Below, one piece after another: positions 26,300 through 36,336 of a DNA stretch of 57,691 nucleotides. Source of the DNA: CALTSX01 sp051647685 (lineage in GTDB: Bacteria; Chlamydiota; Chlamydiia; Chlamydiales; CALTSX01). Numbering within the stretch: position 1 is the stretch's first letter; each line of letters starts with the position of its first letter. Made by a program: the position numbers and the translations under genes. The stretch spans positions 1 through 57,691 of the forward strand of contig JBOFEG010000011.1 in the NCBI GenBank assembly GCA_051647685.1, read 5' to 3'. The notes below the pieces were generated by a model that was given only the letters and a program-made list of their open reading frames with translations, ran no database searches and was not told the origin of the DNA.

Positions 26300-26992
26300 A
26301 TGAATAAACTTAATAAAAAACAAAAAGAAGCGGTAAAAATAATAGATCTACAGCGAAAATATCCGTTAGAGGAAGCTATTATAAAATTGCAAGAGTGCCC
26401 TAAAGCAAAATTTGATGAATCAGTAGATATATCTCTTAAGCTCGGAATAGATCCAAAAAAATCGGATCAACAGATTCGAAGCACTGTGACCCTTCCCCAT
26501 GGAACTGGAAAAAAAACTGTAATAGCTGTTTTTGCAAAAGGACAGCAATTAGAAGAGGCAGAAAAAGCTGGAGCTGATTTTGTAGGGAGCGATGATTTAA
26601 TTCAAAAGGTAAAAGATGGATGGACTGAGTTTGATGCGGTAGTGGCTACGCCAGACATGATGAAAGAAGTTGGAAAGCTTGGTAAAGTACTTGGTCCTCG
26701 AGGACTTATGCCTACTCCTAAAGCTGGAACTGTAACTACAGATGTGATGCGCGCTATTACTGAATTAAAATCGGGAAAAATTGAATTTAGAACCGATAAA
26801 ACTGCTGGTGTAAATAATGCTATTGGAAAAATATCGTTTTCTAAAGAAGCAATATCCGAAAATATAAAAACATTTTTACAAGCAATTATACGTGCTAAAC
26901 CGGCAAATGCAAAAGGTGAGTATATTCAAAGACTTGTCCTGTCTTCTACAATGGGACCTGGAATAAAGATAGATATACAGTCAGCTATTTAA
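26300..26992 (+). CDS. rplA: 50S ribosomal protein L1
   Basis: 230 residues: LGKVLGPRGLMPTPKAGTVT is the L1 signature. It forms the mobile L1 stalk and can repress its own operon by binding mRNA. Part of the compact rplK-rplA-rplJ-rplL cluster. Confidence 0.98.
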   Translation: MNKLNKKQKEAVKIIDLQRKYPLEEAIIKLQECPKAKFDESVDISLKLGIDPKKSDQQIRSTVTLPHGTGKKTVIAVFAKGQQLEEAEKAGADFVGSDDLIQKVKDGWTEFDAVVATPDMMKEVGKLGKVLGPRGLMPTPKAGTVTTDVMRAITELKSGKIEFRTDKTAGVNNAIGKISFSKEAISENIKTFLQAIIRAKPANAKGEYIQRLVLSSTMGPGIKIDIQSAI

Positions 26993-27008
26993 CGTAAGGA
27001 ATGCAGGG

Positions 27009-27512
27009 ATGAGAGCAGATAAACAACTTTATCTAGAAGAAATTAGCGAAGTTATTCAAAAGTCATCTTCATTATTCATGTTTAGTTATGAAAAAATGGA
27101 TGTCCAAACAATGACAACTTTGCGAAAGCGATTGCGTAAGCTTGGTGGAAATATAAAAATGGTTCCTAAAAGGATGTTTTGTAAAGCAGCATCCCTGCAA
27201 GGATTATCTTTTAAAGAAATGAAGGGAAACCTAGCTGTTATTTCTATTGCTAAAGATTCCGTTGAATCGGCAAAAGTATTAGATGGATTTCGCAAAGAAC
27301 ATAAAGATGCTATCAAGATTCTTGGTGGTACCTTAGATGGTCAAATGTTGTCTGTAGAAGAATTTGAAGAAATTGCGATGTTGCCAGGTATCCAACAGCT
27401 TCGAGCTGAATTGATCGGCATACTAGGATCGCCGCTAAGTGGATGTATATCGAATATAGAAAGAGTACTAACTAATGTATTACTCTGTTTAGAAGAAAAA
27501 AGTAAAAAATAA
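27009..27512 (+). CDS. rplJ: 50S ribosomal protein L10
   Basis: 167 residues: LRKRLRKLGGNIKMVPKRMF in the rRNA-binding domain and a C-terminal helix that binds L7/L12 dimers. Only 16 nt separate it from rplA, so the long L10 leader known in other bacteria is absent here. It forms the stalk base. Confidence 0.96.
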   Translation: MRADKQLYLEEISEVIQKSSSLFMFSYEKMDVQTMTTLRKRLRKLGGNIKMVPKRMFCKAASLQGLSFKEMKGNLAVISIAKDSVESAKVLDGFRKEHKDAIKILGGTLDGQMLSVEEFEEIAMLPGIQQLRAELIGILGSPLSGCISNIERVLTNVLLCLEEKSKK

Positions 27513-27526
27513 AAGAGGGTTATATC

Positions 27527-27925
27527 GTGAGCCAAGAAAAATTAAGTCAATTAGTTCAAGAACTAAATCAACTACCAGCTTTAGAATTGTCGAAACTTAA
27601 AAAACTTCTTGAAGAAGAATGGGGAGTTACTGCTGCAGCACCTATGATGATGGCAGCCGGCCCAGTTGGAGCAGGACCTGCCGCAGCGGAAGAAGCCGAA
27701 GAAGCTTCAGAATTTAGAATAACACTAGAAGAGTTTGCGGCCGATAAAAAAATTAGCGTAATCAAAGTCATTAGAGAAATTACTGGACTTGGATTGAAAG
27801 AAGCTAAGGAACTTGTAGAAAGTGCTCCAAAAGCTGTCAAAGAAGGCGCTACTAAAGCAGAAGCAGAAGAAATTGTAAAAAAATTGCAAGATGCCGGTGC
27901 AAAAGTTTCTTCAAAAGGCATGTAA
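27527..27925 (+). CDS. rplL: 50S ribosomal protein L7/L12
   Basis: 132 residues from a GTG start. N-terminal dimerisation helix, an Ala/Gly-rich hinge (AAGPVGAGPAAAEEAEEA), and a C-terminal domain with ITGLGLKEAKELVESAPK. It recruits translation factors to the stalk. The spacer to rpoB (27926-28052) shows no terminator, so read-through is likely. Confidence 0.98.
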   Translation: MSQEKLSQLVQELNQLPALELSKLKKLLEEEWGVTAAAPMMMAAGPVGAGPAAAEEAEEASEFRITLEEFAADKKISVIKVIREITGLGLKEAKELVESAPKAVKEGATKAEAEEIVKKLQDAGAKVSSKGM

Positions 27926-28052
27926 GCAATAAAAGTTTTGAAACTTTGTGGATAGAAAGTACTCGCAGTCACTTAAATTATTTTAGTTAGGTTAAGTCTC
28001 GGTATTATTTTCTTAAAATATAGAAAACACTTTATAACTGGAGGCAAGTATA

Positions 28053-31000
28053 ATGCTAAGGAAGTCACCTAGTAGGGTGAGTTTTAAAGATCAAGAAGAA
28101 GTTGTTGATCTTCCAAACTTAATAGAAATTCAGCTTAAGTCATATAGAGAATTTTTACAAGTAGATAAGCTTGCACATGAAAGAGATCCGGTGGGTCTAG
28201 AAGAAGTGTTTCAAGAGGTATTTCCAATTAAGTCATATGATGAAAAGACCGTTTTAGAGTATACGTCTTATAATTTAGGAGCGCCAAAATATAGTCCTGA
28301 AGAATGTATTCGTCGAGGAATTACATATCATCTTACTTTAAAAGTTAAGTTTCGCTTGACTGATGAGACTGGGATTAAAGAAGAAGAAGTCTATATGGGA
28401 ACCCTTCCTATTATGACTGAGGAAGGAACTTTTATAATCAATGGAGCTGAACGCGTTATTGTGTCTCAGTTACATCGTTCTCCGGGAATTGCTTTTGAGA
28501 TGCATAAACATGCAAAAGGTATTAATCTATATTCTTTCCGAGTCATTCCTTATCGTGGAAACTGGTTAGAAGCTGCTTATGACATCAATGATTTAATTTA
28601 CATTTATGTGGATAGAAAAAAGCGAAGAAGAAAAGTTCTAGCGACTTCTTTCATTCGCACCTTAGGCTATTCTTCTGATTCTGACATAATAGAAGAATTT
28701 TTTGAAACGCATAGGGTAAAAATTCGTTCAGAAAAAGATTTTGCAGGACTTATTGGAAAAATTCTAGCAGAAGATATCATAGACGAGGAAAGCGGAGCAA
28801 TCTATGGCAAAGCTGGTGAGAAACTCACTACAGCTATGTTAAAACGCATGCTTGATGTCAATATTACAACACTGCGAATTGCTGAAGATGCCGATGAAAG
28901 AAGCCCTATTATTAAAATGCTTGCAAAAGATCCAACAGATTCTTATGAATCTGCTTTAAAGGATTTTTATCGAAAAATTCGTCCAGGCGAGCCTGCTACG
29001 TTATCTAACGCTCGTTCGGCCATTATGAGATTATTTTTTGATCCTAAAAGATATAATCTTGGACGAGTTGGACGTTATAAATTGAATCGAAAACTCGGGT
29101 TATCTATTTCTGATGAAGATCTCAATGTTGTAACCTTATTAAAAGAAGACATCGTAGAGGCTTTAAAATACCTTATTCGATTAAAGAAAGGAGACAGCAA
29201 TGCTTATGTCGATGATATTGATCACCTGTCTAATAGAAGAGTTCGATCTGTAGGAGAACTGGTTCAAAATCAGTGTCGAATTGGCCTGGCTCGGATGGAA
29301 AAAATTATCAAAGAGCGAATGAATCTCTTTGATTTTACTTCTGATACGTTAACCCCAGGTAAACTAATTTCTGCTAAAGGTCTTGTAGGAATATTAAAAG
29401 ATTTCTTTGGTAGATCACAACTGTCCCAGTTTATGGATCAAACTAATCCGCTGGCAGAACTCACACATAAGAGACGATTATCGTCACTTGGGCCTGGAGG
29501 ATTAAATCGAGAAAGAGCTGGATTCGAGGTTCGAGACGTGCATGCGAGTCACTATGGTCGAGTTTGTCCAATTGAAACACCTGAAGGCCCTAATATTGGA
29601 TTGATTACCTCACTCTCATCCTTTGCGAAAATTAATGAATTCGGATTCATAGAAACTCCTTATCGTATCGTTCGCGATGGAGTTGTAACGAAAGAAATTG
29701 AATACATGACAGCGGATCAAGAAGAAAACAGCGTTATTGCGCAAGCCTCTGCTATCTTAGATGAGTACAACATGTTTGCAGAACCAATTTGCTGGGCTAG
29801 AAGAAGAGGTGAGGCTTTAAAGCTTGACACAGCACAAATGACTCATATGGATGTATCCCCGAAACAACTCGTCTCTATTGTAACTGGACTTATTCCATTC
29901 TTAGAACACGATGATGCAAACAGAGCTCTAATGGGTTCAAATATGCAACGCCAAGCGGTTCCTTTATTGATTACAGATGCACCAATTGTTGGAACTGGGA
30001 TTGAAAAAAGGGTAGCCAAAGATTCCGGAGCAGTTATTGTCGCAGAAGAAGATGGAGTAGTGGAGTATGTGGATGGTATTTCTATTATCATTGCTCCAAA
30101 GCTAAATCCTACAAAGAAAAAAACCTATTTCTTAAGAAAGTTTCTTCGGTCAAATTCTGGATCTTGTATTAATCAAACTCCCCTATGTCATGTTGGAGAT
30201 GTCATTAAAGCTGGTGATGTGATTGCAGATGGACCTGCTACAGACAAGGGTGAAATTGCACTTGGAAAGAATGTGCTTGTCGCATTCATGCCATGGCTTG
30301 GATATAATTATGAAGATGCGATTATTATTTCTGAGGCACTTCTTGTTAAGGATGCCTATACATCTATTCATCTAGAAGAATTTGAATTAACAGCGCGAGA
30401 TACGAAACTTGGACAAGAAGAGATTACTCGTGATATTCCCAATGTATCCGATGAGGCTCTTGCTGATCTGGGAGAAGATGGAATTATTCGCATTGGAGCT
30501 AAAGTAGTTCCAGGTAAAATCTTAGTCGGGAAAATTCGTCCTAAAGTAGAGAGCGAGGAACTCGCTCCAGAACAGAGATTAATACTTGCCATTTTTGGAG
30601 AAAAGGGAGCTGATGTACAAGATGCATCACTAGTAGCTCCTCCCGGAACGGAAGGAACTGTTATTGATGTACGAGTATTTTGTCGTACGGATAAATTATC
30701 AAAGACAGATGATGAGCGTGTAGAAGAAGCAACAAGACTTAAAAATATTCACAAAGAATTTAAAGAAAAAGAAATGGAAATTGGAATCGAATTCCATGAA
30801 AAGTTGGGAGCTCTTTTGTTAGAGGAGGTTGCTCCAGCTCATATCATGCATAGAAAAACAGGGGATGTCCTACTCAGAGAAGGCCAAATGGTGACACAGG
30901 ACATTTTAGAAATGTTAGAGAGTGAGAATTTAAATGATTTAATTTTCCAGGACAACCCAACATACGCCAATATGAAACAGGTTTTTATTGATCATATGCA

Positions 31001-31817
31001 GGCTGTTCAAAAACTAGAAATTGATCATGCCTCTGTTGTGGAATATATGAAAAAGGGCGACGCAGAACTAGAGGCGGGAGTAATACGTCAAGTCAAAGTA
31101 TATGTTGCTTCTAAGAGAAAATTAGAAGTTGGAGATAAAATGGCCGGGCGTCATGGAAATAAAGGTGTTGTTTCTAACATTGTAGCTGAAAGTGATATGC
31201 CATTTTTATCAGATGGCCGAACAATAGAAATAATTCTTAATCCACTTGGTGTACCATCAAGGATGAATATTGGGCAACTGCTCGAGACACATCTCGGATT
31301 TGCCGCACGACAAGTAGGAATTTATGTAAAAGTACCCGTCTTTGAAGGCTTTCCAGAAGAAGAGATTTGGAATATGATGCGTAAGCAAGATATTCCTGAT
31401 AATGGGAAATTGTATCTATATGATGGGCGTACTGGAGAGCGATTTGATAATCCTGTAGTGGTTGGCTATATTTATATGCTCAAGCTATCCCATCTAGTTG
31501 TTGATAAAATTCATGCAAGATCGATTGGCCCGTACTCTTTAGTTACGCAACAGCCACTTGGTGGAAAAGCACAGCGTGGGGGGCAGCGATTCGGGGAAAT
31601 GGAAGTATGGGCGCTCGAGGCTTATGGTGCATCTTATAATCTTCAGGAAACGCTTACTGTCAAATCAGATGATGTTTCGGGAAGACAGCGCATCTATGAG
31701 TCTATTGTCAAAGGAGATAACATACTGCGCGCGGGAATTCCCGAGTCTTTCAACGTACTTATCAAAGAAGTACAAGGTCTTTGTTTAGATGTACAGGTTG
31801 AATATTCAGATGAATAG
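28053..31817 (+). CDS. rpoB: RNA polymerase subunit beta
   Basis: 1254 residues. The rifampicin region is intact: FFGRSQLSQFMDQTNPLAEL, then HKRRLSSLGPGGLNRERAGF. The C-terminal RFGEMEVWALEAYGASY clamp motif is present. The residues matching E. coli Leu511, Asp516, His526 and Ser531 are the sensitive type, so no standard rifampicin resistance change is seen. GGAGG precedes the ATG by about 7 nt. Confidence 0.99.
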   Translation: MLRKSPSRVSFKDQEEVVDLPNLIEIQLKSYREFLQVDKLAHERDPVGLEEVFQEVFPIKSYDEKTVLEYTSYNLGAPKYSPEECIRRGITYHLTLKVKFRLTDETGIKEEEVYMGTLPIMTEEGTFIINGAERVIVSQLHRSPGIAFEMHKHAKGINLYSFRVIPYRGNWLEAAYDINDLIYIYVDRKKRRRKVLATSFIRTLGYSSDSDIIEEFFETHRVKIRSEKDFAGLIGKILAEDIIDEESGAIYGKAGEKLTTAMLKRMLDVNITTLRIAEDADERSPIIKMLAKDPTDSYESALKDFYRKIRPGEPATLSNARSAIMRLFFDPKRYNLGRVGRYKLNRKLGLSISDEDLNVVTLLKEDIVEALKYLIRLKKGDSNAYVDDIDHLSNRRVRSVGELVQNQCRIGLARMEKIIKERMNLFDFTSDTLTPGKLISAKGLVGILKDFFGRSQLSQFMDQTNPLAELTHKRRLSSLGPGGLNRERAGFEVRDVHASHYGRVCPIETPEGPNIGLITSLSSFAKINEFGFIETPYRIVRDGVVTKEIEYMTADQEENSVIAQASAILDEYNMFAEPICWARRRGEALKLDTAQMTHMDVSPKQLVSIVTGLIPFLEHDDANRALMGSNMQRQAVPLLITDAPIVGTGIEKRVAKDSGAVIVAEEDGVVEYVDGISIIIAPKLNPTKKKTYFLRKFLRSNSGSCINQTPLCHVGDVIKAGDVIADGPATDKGEIALGKNVLVAFMPWLGYNYEDAIIISEALLVKDAYTSIHLEEFELTARDTKLGQEEITRDIPNVSDEALADLGEDGIIRIGAKVVPGKILVGKIRPKVESEELAPEQRLILAIFGEKGADVQDASLVAPPGTEGTVIDVRVFCRTDKLSKTDDERVEEATRLKNIHKEFKEKEMEIGIEFHEKLGALLLEEVAPAHIMHRKTGDVLLREGQMVTQDILEMLESENLNDLIFQDNPTYANMKQVFIDHMQAVQKLEIDHASVVEYMKKGDAELEAGVIRQVKVYVASKRKLEVGDKMAGRHGNKGVVSNIVAESDMPFLSDGRTIEIILNPLGVPSRMNIGQLLETHLGFAARQVGIYVKVPVFEGFPEEEIWNMMRKQDIPDNGKLYLYDGRTGERFDNPVVVGYIYMLKLSHLVVDKIHARSIGPYSLVTQQPLGGKAQRGGQRFGEMEVWALEAYGASYNLQETLTVKSDDVSGRQRIYESIVKGDNILRAGIPESFNVLIKEVQGLCLDVQVEYSDE

Positions 31818-31873
31818 CAACTTAAATTTTTCGATAGAAGAGTCGAATATAAACTCTTGTAAGGGGTCAATAA

Positions 31874-34800
31874 ATGGTAAATGATGAAGATGAAGTAGTT
31901 GTAAAAAAGAAAACTCGGTTTAACAAGCTTCTGTTAAAAATCGCTTCGGACGATATTATTGAGAATACGTGGTCTCGAGGCGAGATTAAAAAACCGGAAA
32001 CAATTAACTATCGAACCTATAAACCGGAACCGGGCGGGCTCTCTTGTCAGAAAATATTTGGTCCTGTCAATGACGGAGAATGTGCTTGTGGAAAGTATAA
32101 GAAAATTAAGCATAAAGGTATTGTTTGCGACCGATGTGGAGTAGAAGTTACAGATTCTAAAGTGCGCAGAGAAAGAATGGCACATATTAAGCTTGCTGTT
32201 CCAGTAGTGCATATTTGGTTCTTTAAAACACCTCCTTCCCGTATTGGAAATATACTTGGGATGTCTACCGCAGATTTGGAAAGAGTCATTTATTATGAAG
32301 AATATATTGTTATAGACCCGGGTAAAACTACCTTGGATCGCAAACAATTACTGACAGATTTAGAATATAGAGAAGCTAAAGAGAAATGGGGTTCCGATAC
32401 ATTTAAAGCTCTTATGGGTGGAGATGCTATTCGAGAATTACTCGAGAAAGAAGATCTCGGCGCTCTCGTTGTTGATTTAAAAGAGCGACTTCGACGAACA
32501 AAATCGATGCAAGCTCGAGTAAAAATTGCTAAAAGACTGAAAATTGTAGAAAGCTTTTCTAATTCTCCTAATCATCCATCTTCCATGGTGATCTCATGCG
32601 TTCCAGTTATTCCTCCAGATCTACGACCCTTAGTAGCACTAGATGGAGGTCGATTTGCAACATCTGATCTCAATGATTTATATCGAAGGGTAATTAATAG
32701 AAACAATCGTCTTAAAGCTATTCTAAAGTTAAAAACGCCAGAGGTGATTGTACGGAATGAAAAACGAATGCTGCAAGAAGCAGTAGATGCGCTGTTTGAT
32801 AACGGTCGTCATGGGCATCCAGTTATGGGTGCAGGCAACAGACCTTTAAAATCTCTTTCCGAAATGTTAAAAGGGAAACAGGGTAGATTCCGTCAAAATT
32901 TACTTGGTAAACGAGTCGATTACTCTGGAAGATCCGTTATTGTTGTTGGTCCCGAATTACAATTCAATCAGTGTGGTCTTCCTAAAAGAATGGCACTCGA
33001 GCTTTTTGAGCCATTCATTGTAAAAAGATTAAAAGACCGGGGCTATGTATATACAATCCGATCAGCAAAAAAAATGATTCAGAGGGAAGCACCTGAGGTT
33101 TGGGATGTATTAGAAGAAATTATTCAAGGACACCCGGTACTGCTCAACCGAGCGCCAACTCTGCATAGATTGGGTATTCAAGCTTTCGAACCAGTATTGA
33201 TCGAAGGTAAAGCAATTCGTATCCATCCACTTGTCTGTGCTGCATTCAATGCTGACTTTGATGGAGACCAAATGGCGGTTCACGTGCCTCTATCTATCGA
33301 AGCTCAGATGGAAGCCAAACTAATTATGATGGCACCTGACAATATTTTCTTACCATCCTCTGGTAAACCAGTGACATTGCCAAGCCAAGATATGACTATC
33401 GGTCTATATTACCTCATGCTAGACCCATTATATGATCCAGAATTACACAATAAAAAAGTAAAAGTCTTCTCTAATCTAGACGAGGTATTGCTGGCTTTAT
33501 CCGCTGCTGATCCATATATCAATCGCCCAACTGGTGAACGAGATGATACAGGTCGGGGTATGCATATTCATGAAAAAATACGCGTTCGCCTGCCTGATGG
33601 AATTATTGTTACTACTCCGGGTAGAGTATTATTCAACACAATTGTTCCAGAAGCGCTTGGATTCCAAAATTACGTCTTACGTAAGAAAAAGATGAGCGAC
33701 TTAGTACTCGAGGCTTATAAAAAAGTAGGACTTGAAACTACTGTGAAGTTCTTAGATGATCTAAAAACCCTTGGATTTACACAAGCGACAAAAGCAGCGC
33801 TTTCTATGGGAATTGCAGACATTTGTATCCCAAAAACAAAAGATGCTTTCATACAAGAAGCTTATAAAAAAGTAGCTATTGTCGATAAGCAATATGAAGA
33901 TGGGGTTATCACTGAAGGAGAGCGACACTCTAAAATTGTTAATATTTGGACAGAAGTATCCGATGATGTTGCAGAAGATTTATTCAAATTAATTAGTGCA
34001 TCACATGGGCCAAGAAATGATCAATTAAATCCTCTTTATTTGATGATGGATTCAGGAGCTCGTGGAAATAAATCGCAAGTAAGACAACTTGGAGCGCTAC
34101 GAGGACTAATGGCAAAACCATCGGGAGAAATTATTAGTTCTCCTGTTACTTCTAATTTCCGAGAGGGGCTCAGTGTTTTAGAATACTTCCTATCTTCTCA
34201 CGGAGCTAGAAAGGGTGCTGCAGATACAGCGTTAAAAACTGCTGACTCGGGGTATTTAACTCGAAGACTTGTAGACGTTGCACAAGAAGTTTTAATTACT
34301 GCGGAAGATTGCGGTACATTAAATGGAATTGAAGTATCTGCTATTAAGCAAGGTCAAGAAGAGTTATTGCCTCTGCGAGATAGATTATATGGCAGAACCG
34401 TTTGTGATGACGTATATCAACCTGGAGATCGCACAAAACTTCTCGCACGCGAGAGCGATGTTCTGACTATTCTCCAAGCAGAAGCGATAGATGATGCGGG
34501 TATTGAGTCGGTTAAAATTCGATCCAGCTTAACCTGTGAGATGCCAAGAGGGATTTGTGCAAAATGCTATGGAGTTAATCTTGCACATGGAAGGCTTGTC
34601 GCTAAAGGAGAAGCGGTTGGAATTATTGCAGCACAGTCTATTGGAGAGCCGGGAACACAGCTCACGATGAGAACCTTCCACCTCGGTGGTATTGCATCAG
34701 CTCAAAGTAATCCCGTATTTATTGCGGATGGGGAAGGAATTCTTCTTTATTCCAATATACGAACAGTTAAAAATGAAGATGGAGTTAACTTAGTTCTTAA

Positions 34801-36046
34801 TAAGAATGGATTGCTCCATATTGTGCGCGATGAGGGAAGAAGTCATGAAGAATACCAACGCCTCCTTGCTGCTAAATCTATCGAGCCGTTGCAATCCTTT
34901 GCAGTAGAACTTGGAACGCATATTTTATTCGATGACTATACTCCTGTACATAAAAATGACAAAGTATGTCAAGCAGAGCAACACAACGTTCCAATTATTT
35001 GTGAAAAGCCTGGATTTGTACGGTATGAAGATCTTGTCGAAGGTATCTCTACCTATCGAGAAGTAAATAAACAAACCGGAACAACTGAGCTTATTGTAAA
35101 ACAACACAGGGGTGAATTACATCCTCAAATCATGATCTACGAAGATCGAGAATGTACACAACTTATCGGAAACTATCCAATTCCTTCAGGTGCATTTATC
35201 TCTGTACAAGAGGATGAAAATGTTACTGCAGGTACAATTCTAGCGAGATTACCTAGAGCTGCCATCCGTACTAAGGATATTACTGGTGGTCTTACTCGAG
35301 TAGCAGAAATCTTTGAGGCGAGAGAACCAAAAGATGCCGCAGAGATAGCAAAAATCGATGGTATTGTAGATTTTAGAGGTATTCAAAAAAATAAACGTAT
35401 TATTGTAGTGCGCGATGCAGTCTCCGGTATGGAAGAAGAACATCAGATTCCACTTGGTGAGAGATTTTTAATCGTACAAAACGAAGATAGCGTTGTTCGA
35501 GGACAGCCACTTACAAATGGTCTTGTTAAATTACAAGAAATCTTAGAAATTTGTGGTGTAACTATTCTACAAAAATACCTTGTAGATCAAGTACAAGAAG
35601 TATACCGCTTACAAGGTGTAGATATTAACGACAAGCATATTGAAATTATCGTTCGACAAATGCTACAGAAAGTCCGCATTACAGATCCCGGTGATACAAT
35701 ATTCTTATATGGAGAAGATGTTTCTAAAAAAGCATTCAATATACAAAATGCCAAAGTAATCGAAGAGGGTGCGAGACCTGCACAAGCCCAACCAGTTCTT
35801 CTCGGGATCACGAAAGCATCTCTTGGAACAGAGTCTTGGGTATCTGCTGCATCCTTCCAAGAGACAACTAGAGTGCTCACAGAAGCAGCAAGTGCCGGTA
35901 AGCATGACCTCCTTCTCGACCCAAAATCGAATGTGATCATGGGTAATATGATTCCTGTCGGTACTGGATTCTTTGCATTCGAAGAGCGAGTCAGTAAAGG
36001 TCATGAAGAGCGTCAAGAAGAACTCGAATTTGCTTTTGCAGACTAA
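31874..36046 (+). CDS. rpoC: RNA polymerase subunit beta'
   Basis: 1390 residues. The zinc ribbon (CACGKYKKIKHKGIVCDRCG) is at the N-terminus. The catalytic NADFDGDQ has Asp461, Asp463 and Asp465, which bind the active-site Mg2+. The trigger-loop region GEAVGIIAAQSIGEPGTQLT is present. It ends the conserved block and is followed by a strong terminator. Confidence 0.99.
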   Translation: MVNDEDEVVVKKKTRFNKLLLKIASDDIIENTWSRGEIKKPETINYRTYKPEPGGLSCQKIFGPVNDGECACGKYKKIKHKGIVCDRCGVEVTDSKVRRERMAHIKLAVPVVHIWFFKTPPSRIGNILGMSTADLERVIYYEEYIVIDPGKTTLDRKQLLTDLEYREAKEKWGSDTFKALMGGDAIRELLEKEDLGALVVDLKERLRRTKSMQARVKIAKRLKIVESFSNSPNHPSSMVISCVPVIPPDLRPLVALDGGRFATSDLNDLYRRVINRNNRLKAILKLKTPEVIVRNEKRMLQEAVDALFDNGRHGHPVMGAGNRPLKSLSEMLKGKQGRFRQNLLGKRVDYSGRSVIVVGPELQFNQCGLPKRMALELFEPFIVKRLKDRGYVYTIRSAKKMIQREAPEVWDVLEEIIQGHPVLLNRAPTLHRLGIQAFEPVLIEGKAIRIHPLVCAAFNADFDGDQMAVHVPLSIEAQMEAKLIMMAPDNIFLPSSGKPVTLPSQDMTIGLYYLMLDPLYDPELHNKKVKVFSNLDEVLLALSAADPYINRPTGERDDTGRGMHIHEKIRVRLPDGIIVTTPGRVLFNTIVPEALGFQNYVLRKKKMSDLVLEAYKKVGLETTVKFLDDLKTLGFTQATKAALSMGIADICIPKTKDAFIQEAYKKVAIVDKQYEDGVITEGERHSKIVNIWTEVSDDVAEDLFKLISASHGPRNDQLNPLYLMMDSGARGNKSQVRQLGALRGLMAKPSGEIISSPVTSNFREGLSVLEYFLSSHGARKGAADTALKTADSGYLTRRLVDVAQEVLITAEDCGTLNGIEVSAIKQGQEELLPLRDRLYGRTVCDDVYQPGDRTKLLARESDVLTILQAEAIDDAGIESVKIRSSLTCEMPRGICAKCYGVNLAHGRLVAKGEAVGIIAAQSIGEPGTQLTMRTFHLGGIASAQSNPVFIADGEGILLYSNIRTVKNEDGVNLVLNKNGLLHIVRDEGRSHEEYQRLLAAKSIEPLQSFAVELGTHILFDDYTPVHKNDKVCQAEQHNVPIICEKPGFVRYEDLVEGISTYREVNKQTGTTELIVKQHRGELHPQIMIYEDRECTQLIGNYPIPSGAFISVQEDENVTAGTILARLPRAAIRTKDITGGLTRVAEIFEAREPKDAAEIAKIDGIVDFRGIQKNKRIIVVRDAVSGMEEEHQIPLGERFLIVQNEDSVVRGQPLTNGLVKLQEILEICGVTILQKYLVDQVQEVYRLQGVDINDKHIEIIVRQMLQKVRITDPGDTIFLYGEDVSKKAFNIQNAKVIEEGARPAQAQPVLLGITKASLGTESWVSAASFQETTRVLTEAASAGKHDLLLDPKSNVIMGNMIPVGTGFFAFEERVSKGHEERQEELEFAFAD

Positions 36047-36065
36047 TTTAATTCTTTCTTTATAG

Positions 36066-36104
36066 CCAGAATTTCTATAGAACCAATAGAAATTCTGGTT
36101 TTTT
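36066..36104 (+). terminator. Rho-independent terminator of rpoBC
   Basis: A perfect 13-bp stem (36066-36078 with 36086-36098), a 7-nt loop and a run of six T. It lies 20 nt past the rpoC stop and marks the border between the conserved block and the accessory island. Confidence 0.95.
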
Positions 36105-36303
36105 ATTATCAACTCTATTATTAAAAATAATTTTATATATTAAGATAGCAAGTTACTTATATACCTTGTTAGGCCTTTAATAGATCATGATTTCCCTTCT
36201 TTTTATATAATATTTTTAATTATCAATTAATATATTTATTAAATAGTAATATACTAAATAAAGAATTAATTTATATTTATATCAAATAATATAACATTTA
36301 TAA

Positions 36304-36331
36304 TGTTTTTATTATTTTTATAATAAAAACA
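36304..36331 (+). repeat. Perfect AT-rich inverted repeat before the first HECT gene
   Basis: Twelve-bp arms (TGTTTTTATTAT, 36304-36315, and ATAATAAAAACA, 36320-36331) enclose TTTT, ending 5 nt before the start codon. It sits in a ~230-nt strongly AT-rich spacer (36105-36336) in which I see no gene and no clear Shine-Dalgarno. It could affect translation or bind a regulator; function unknown. Confidence 0.6.
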
Positions 36332-36336
36332 AATAT

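Noticed and set aside
27568..27972. 134-codon minus-strand ORF opposite rplL
   Set aside because: Shadow of rplL: Ser/Ala-rich reverse translation of the coding strand, no ribosome-binding site.
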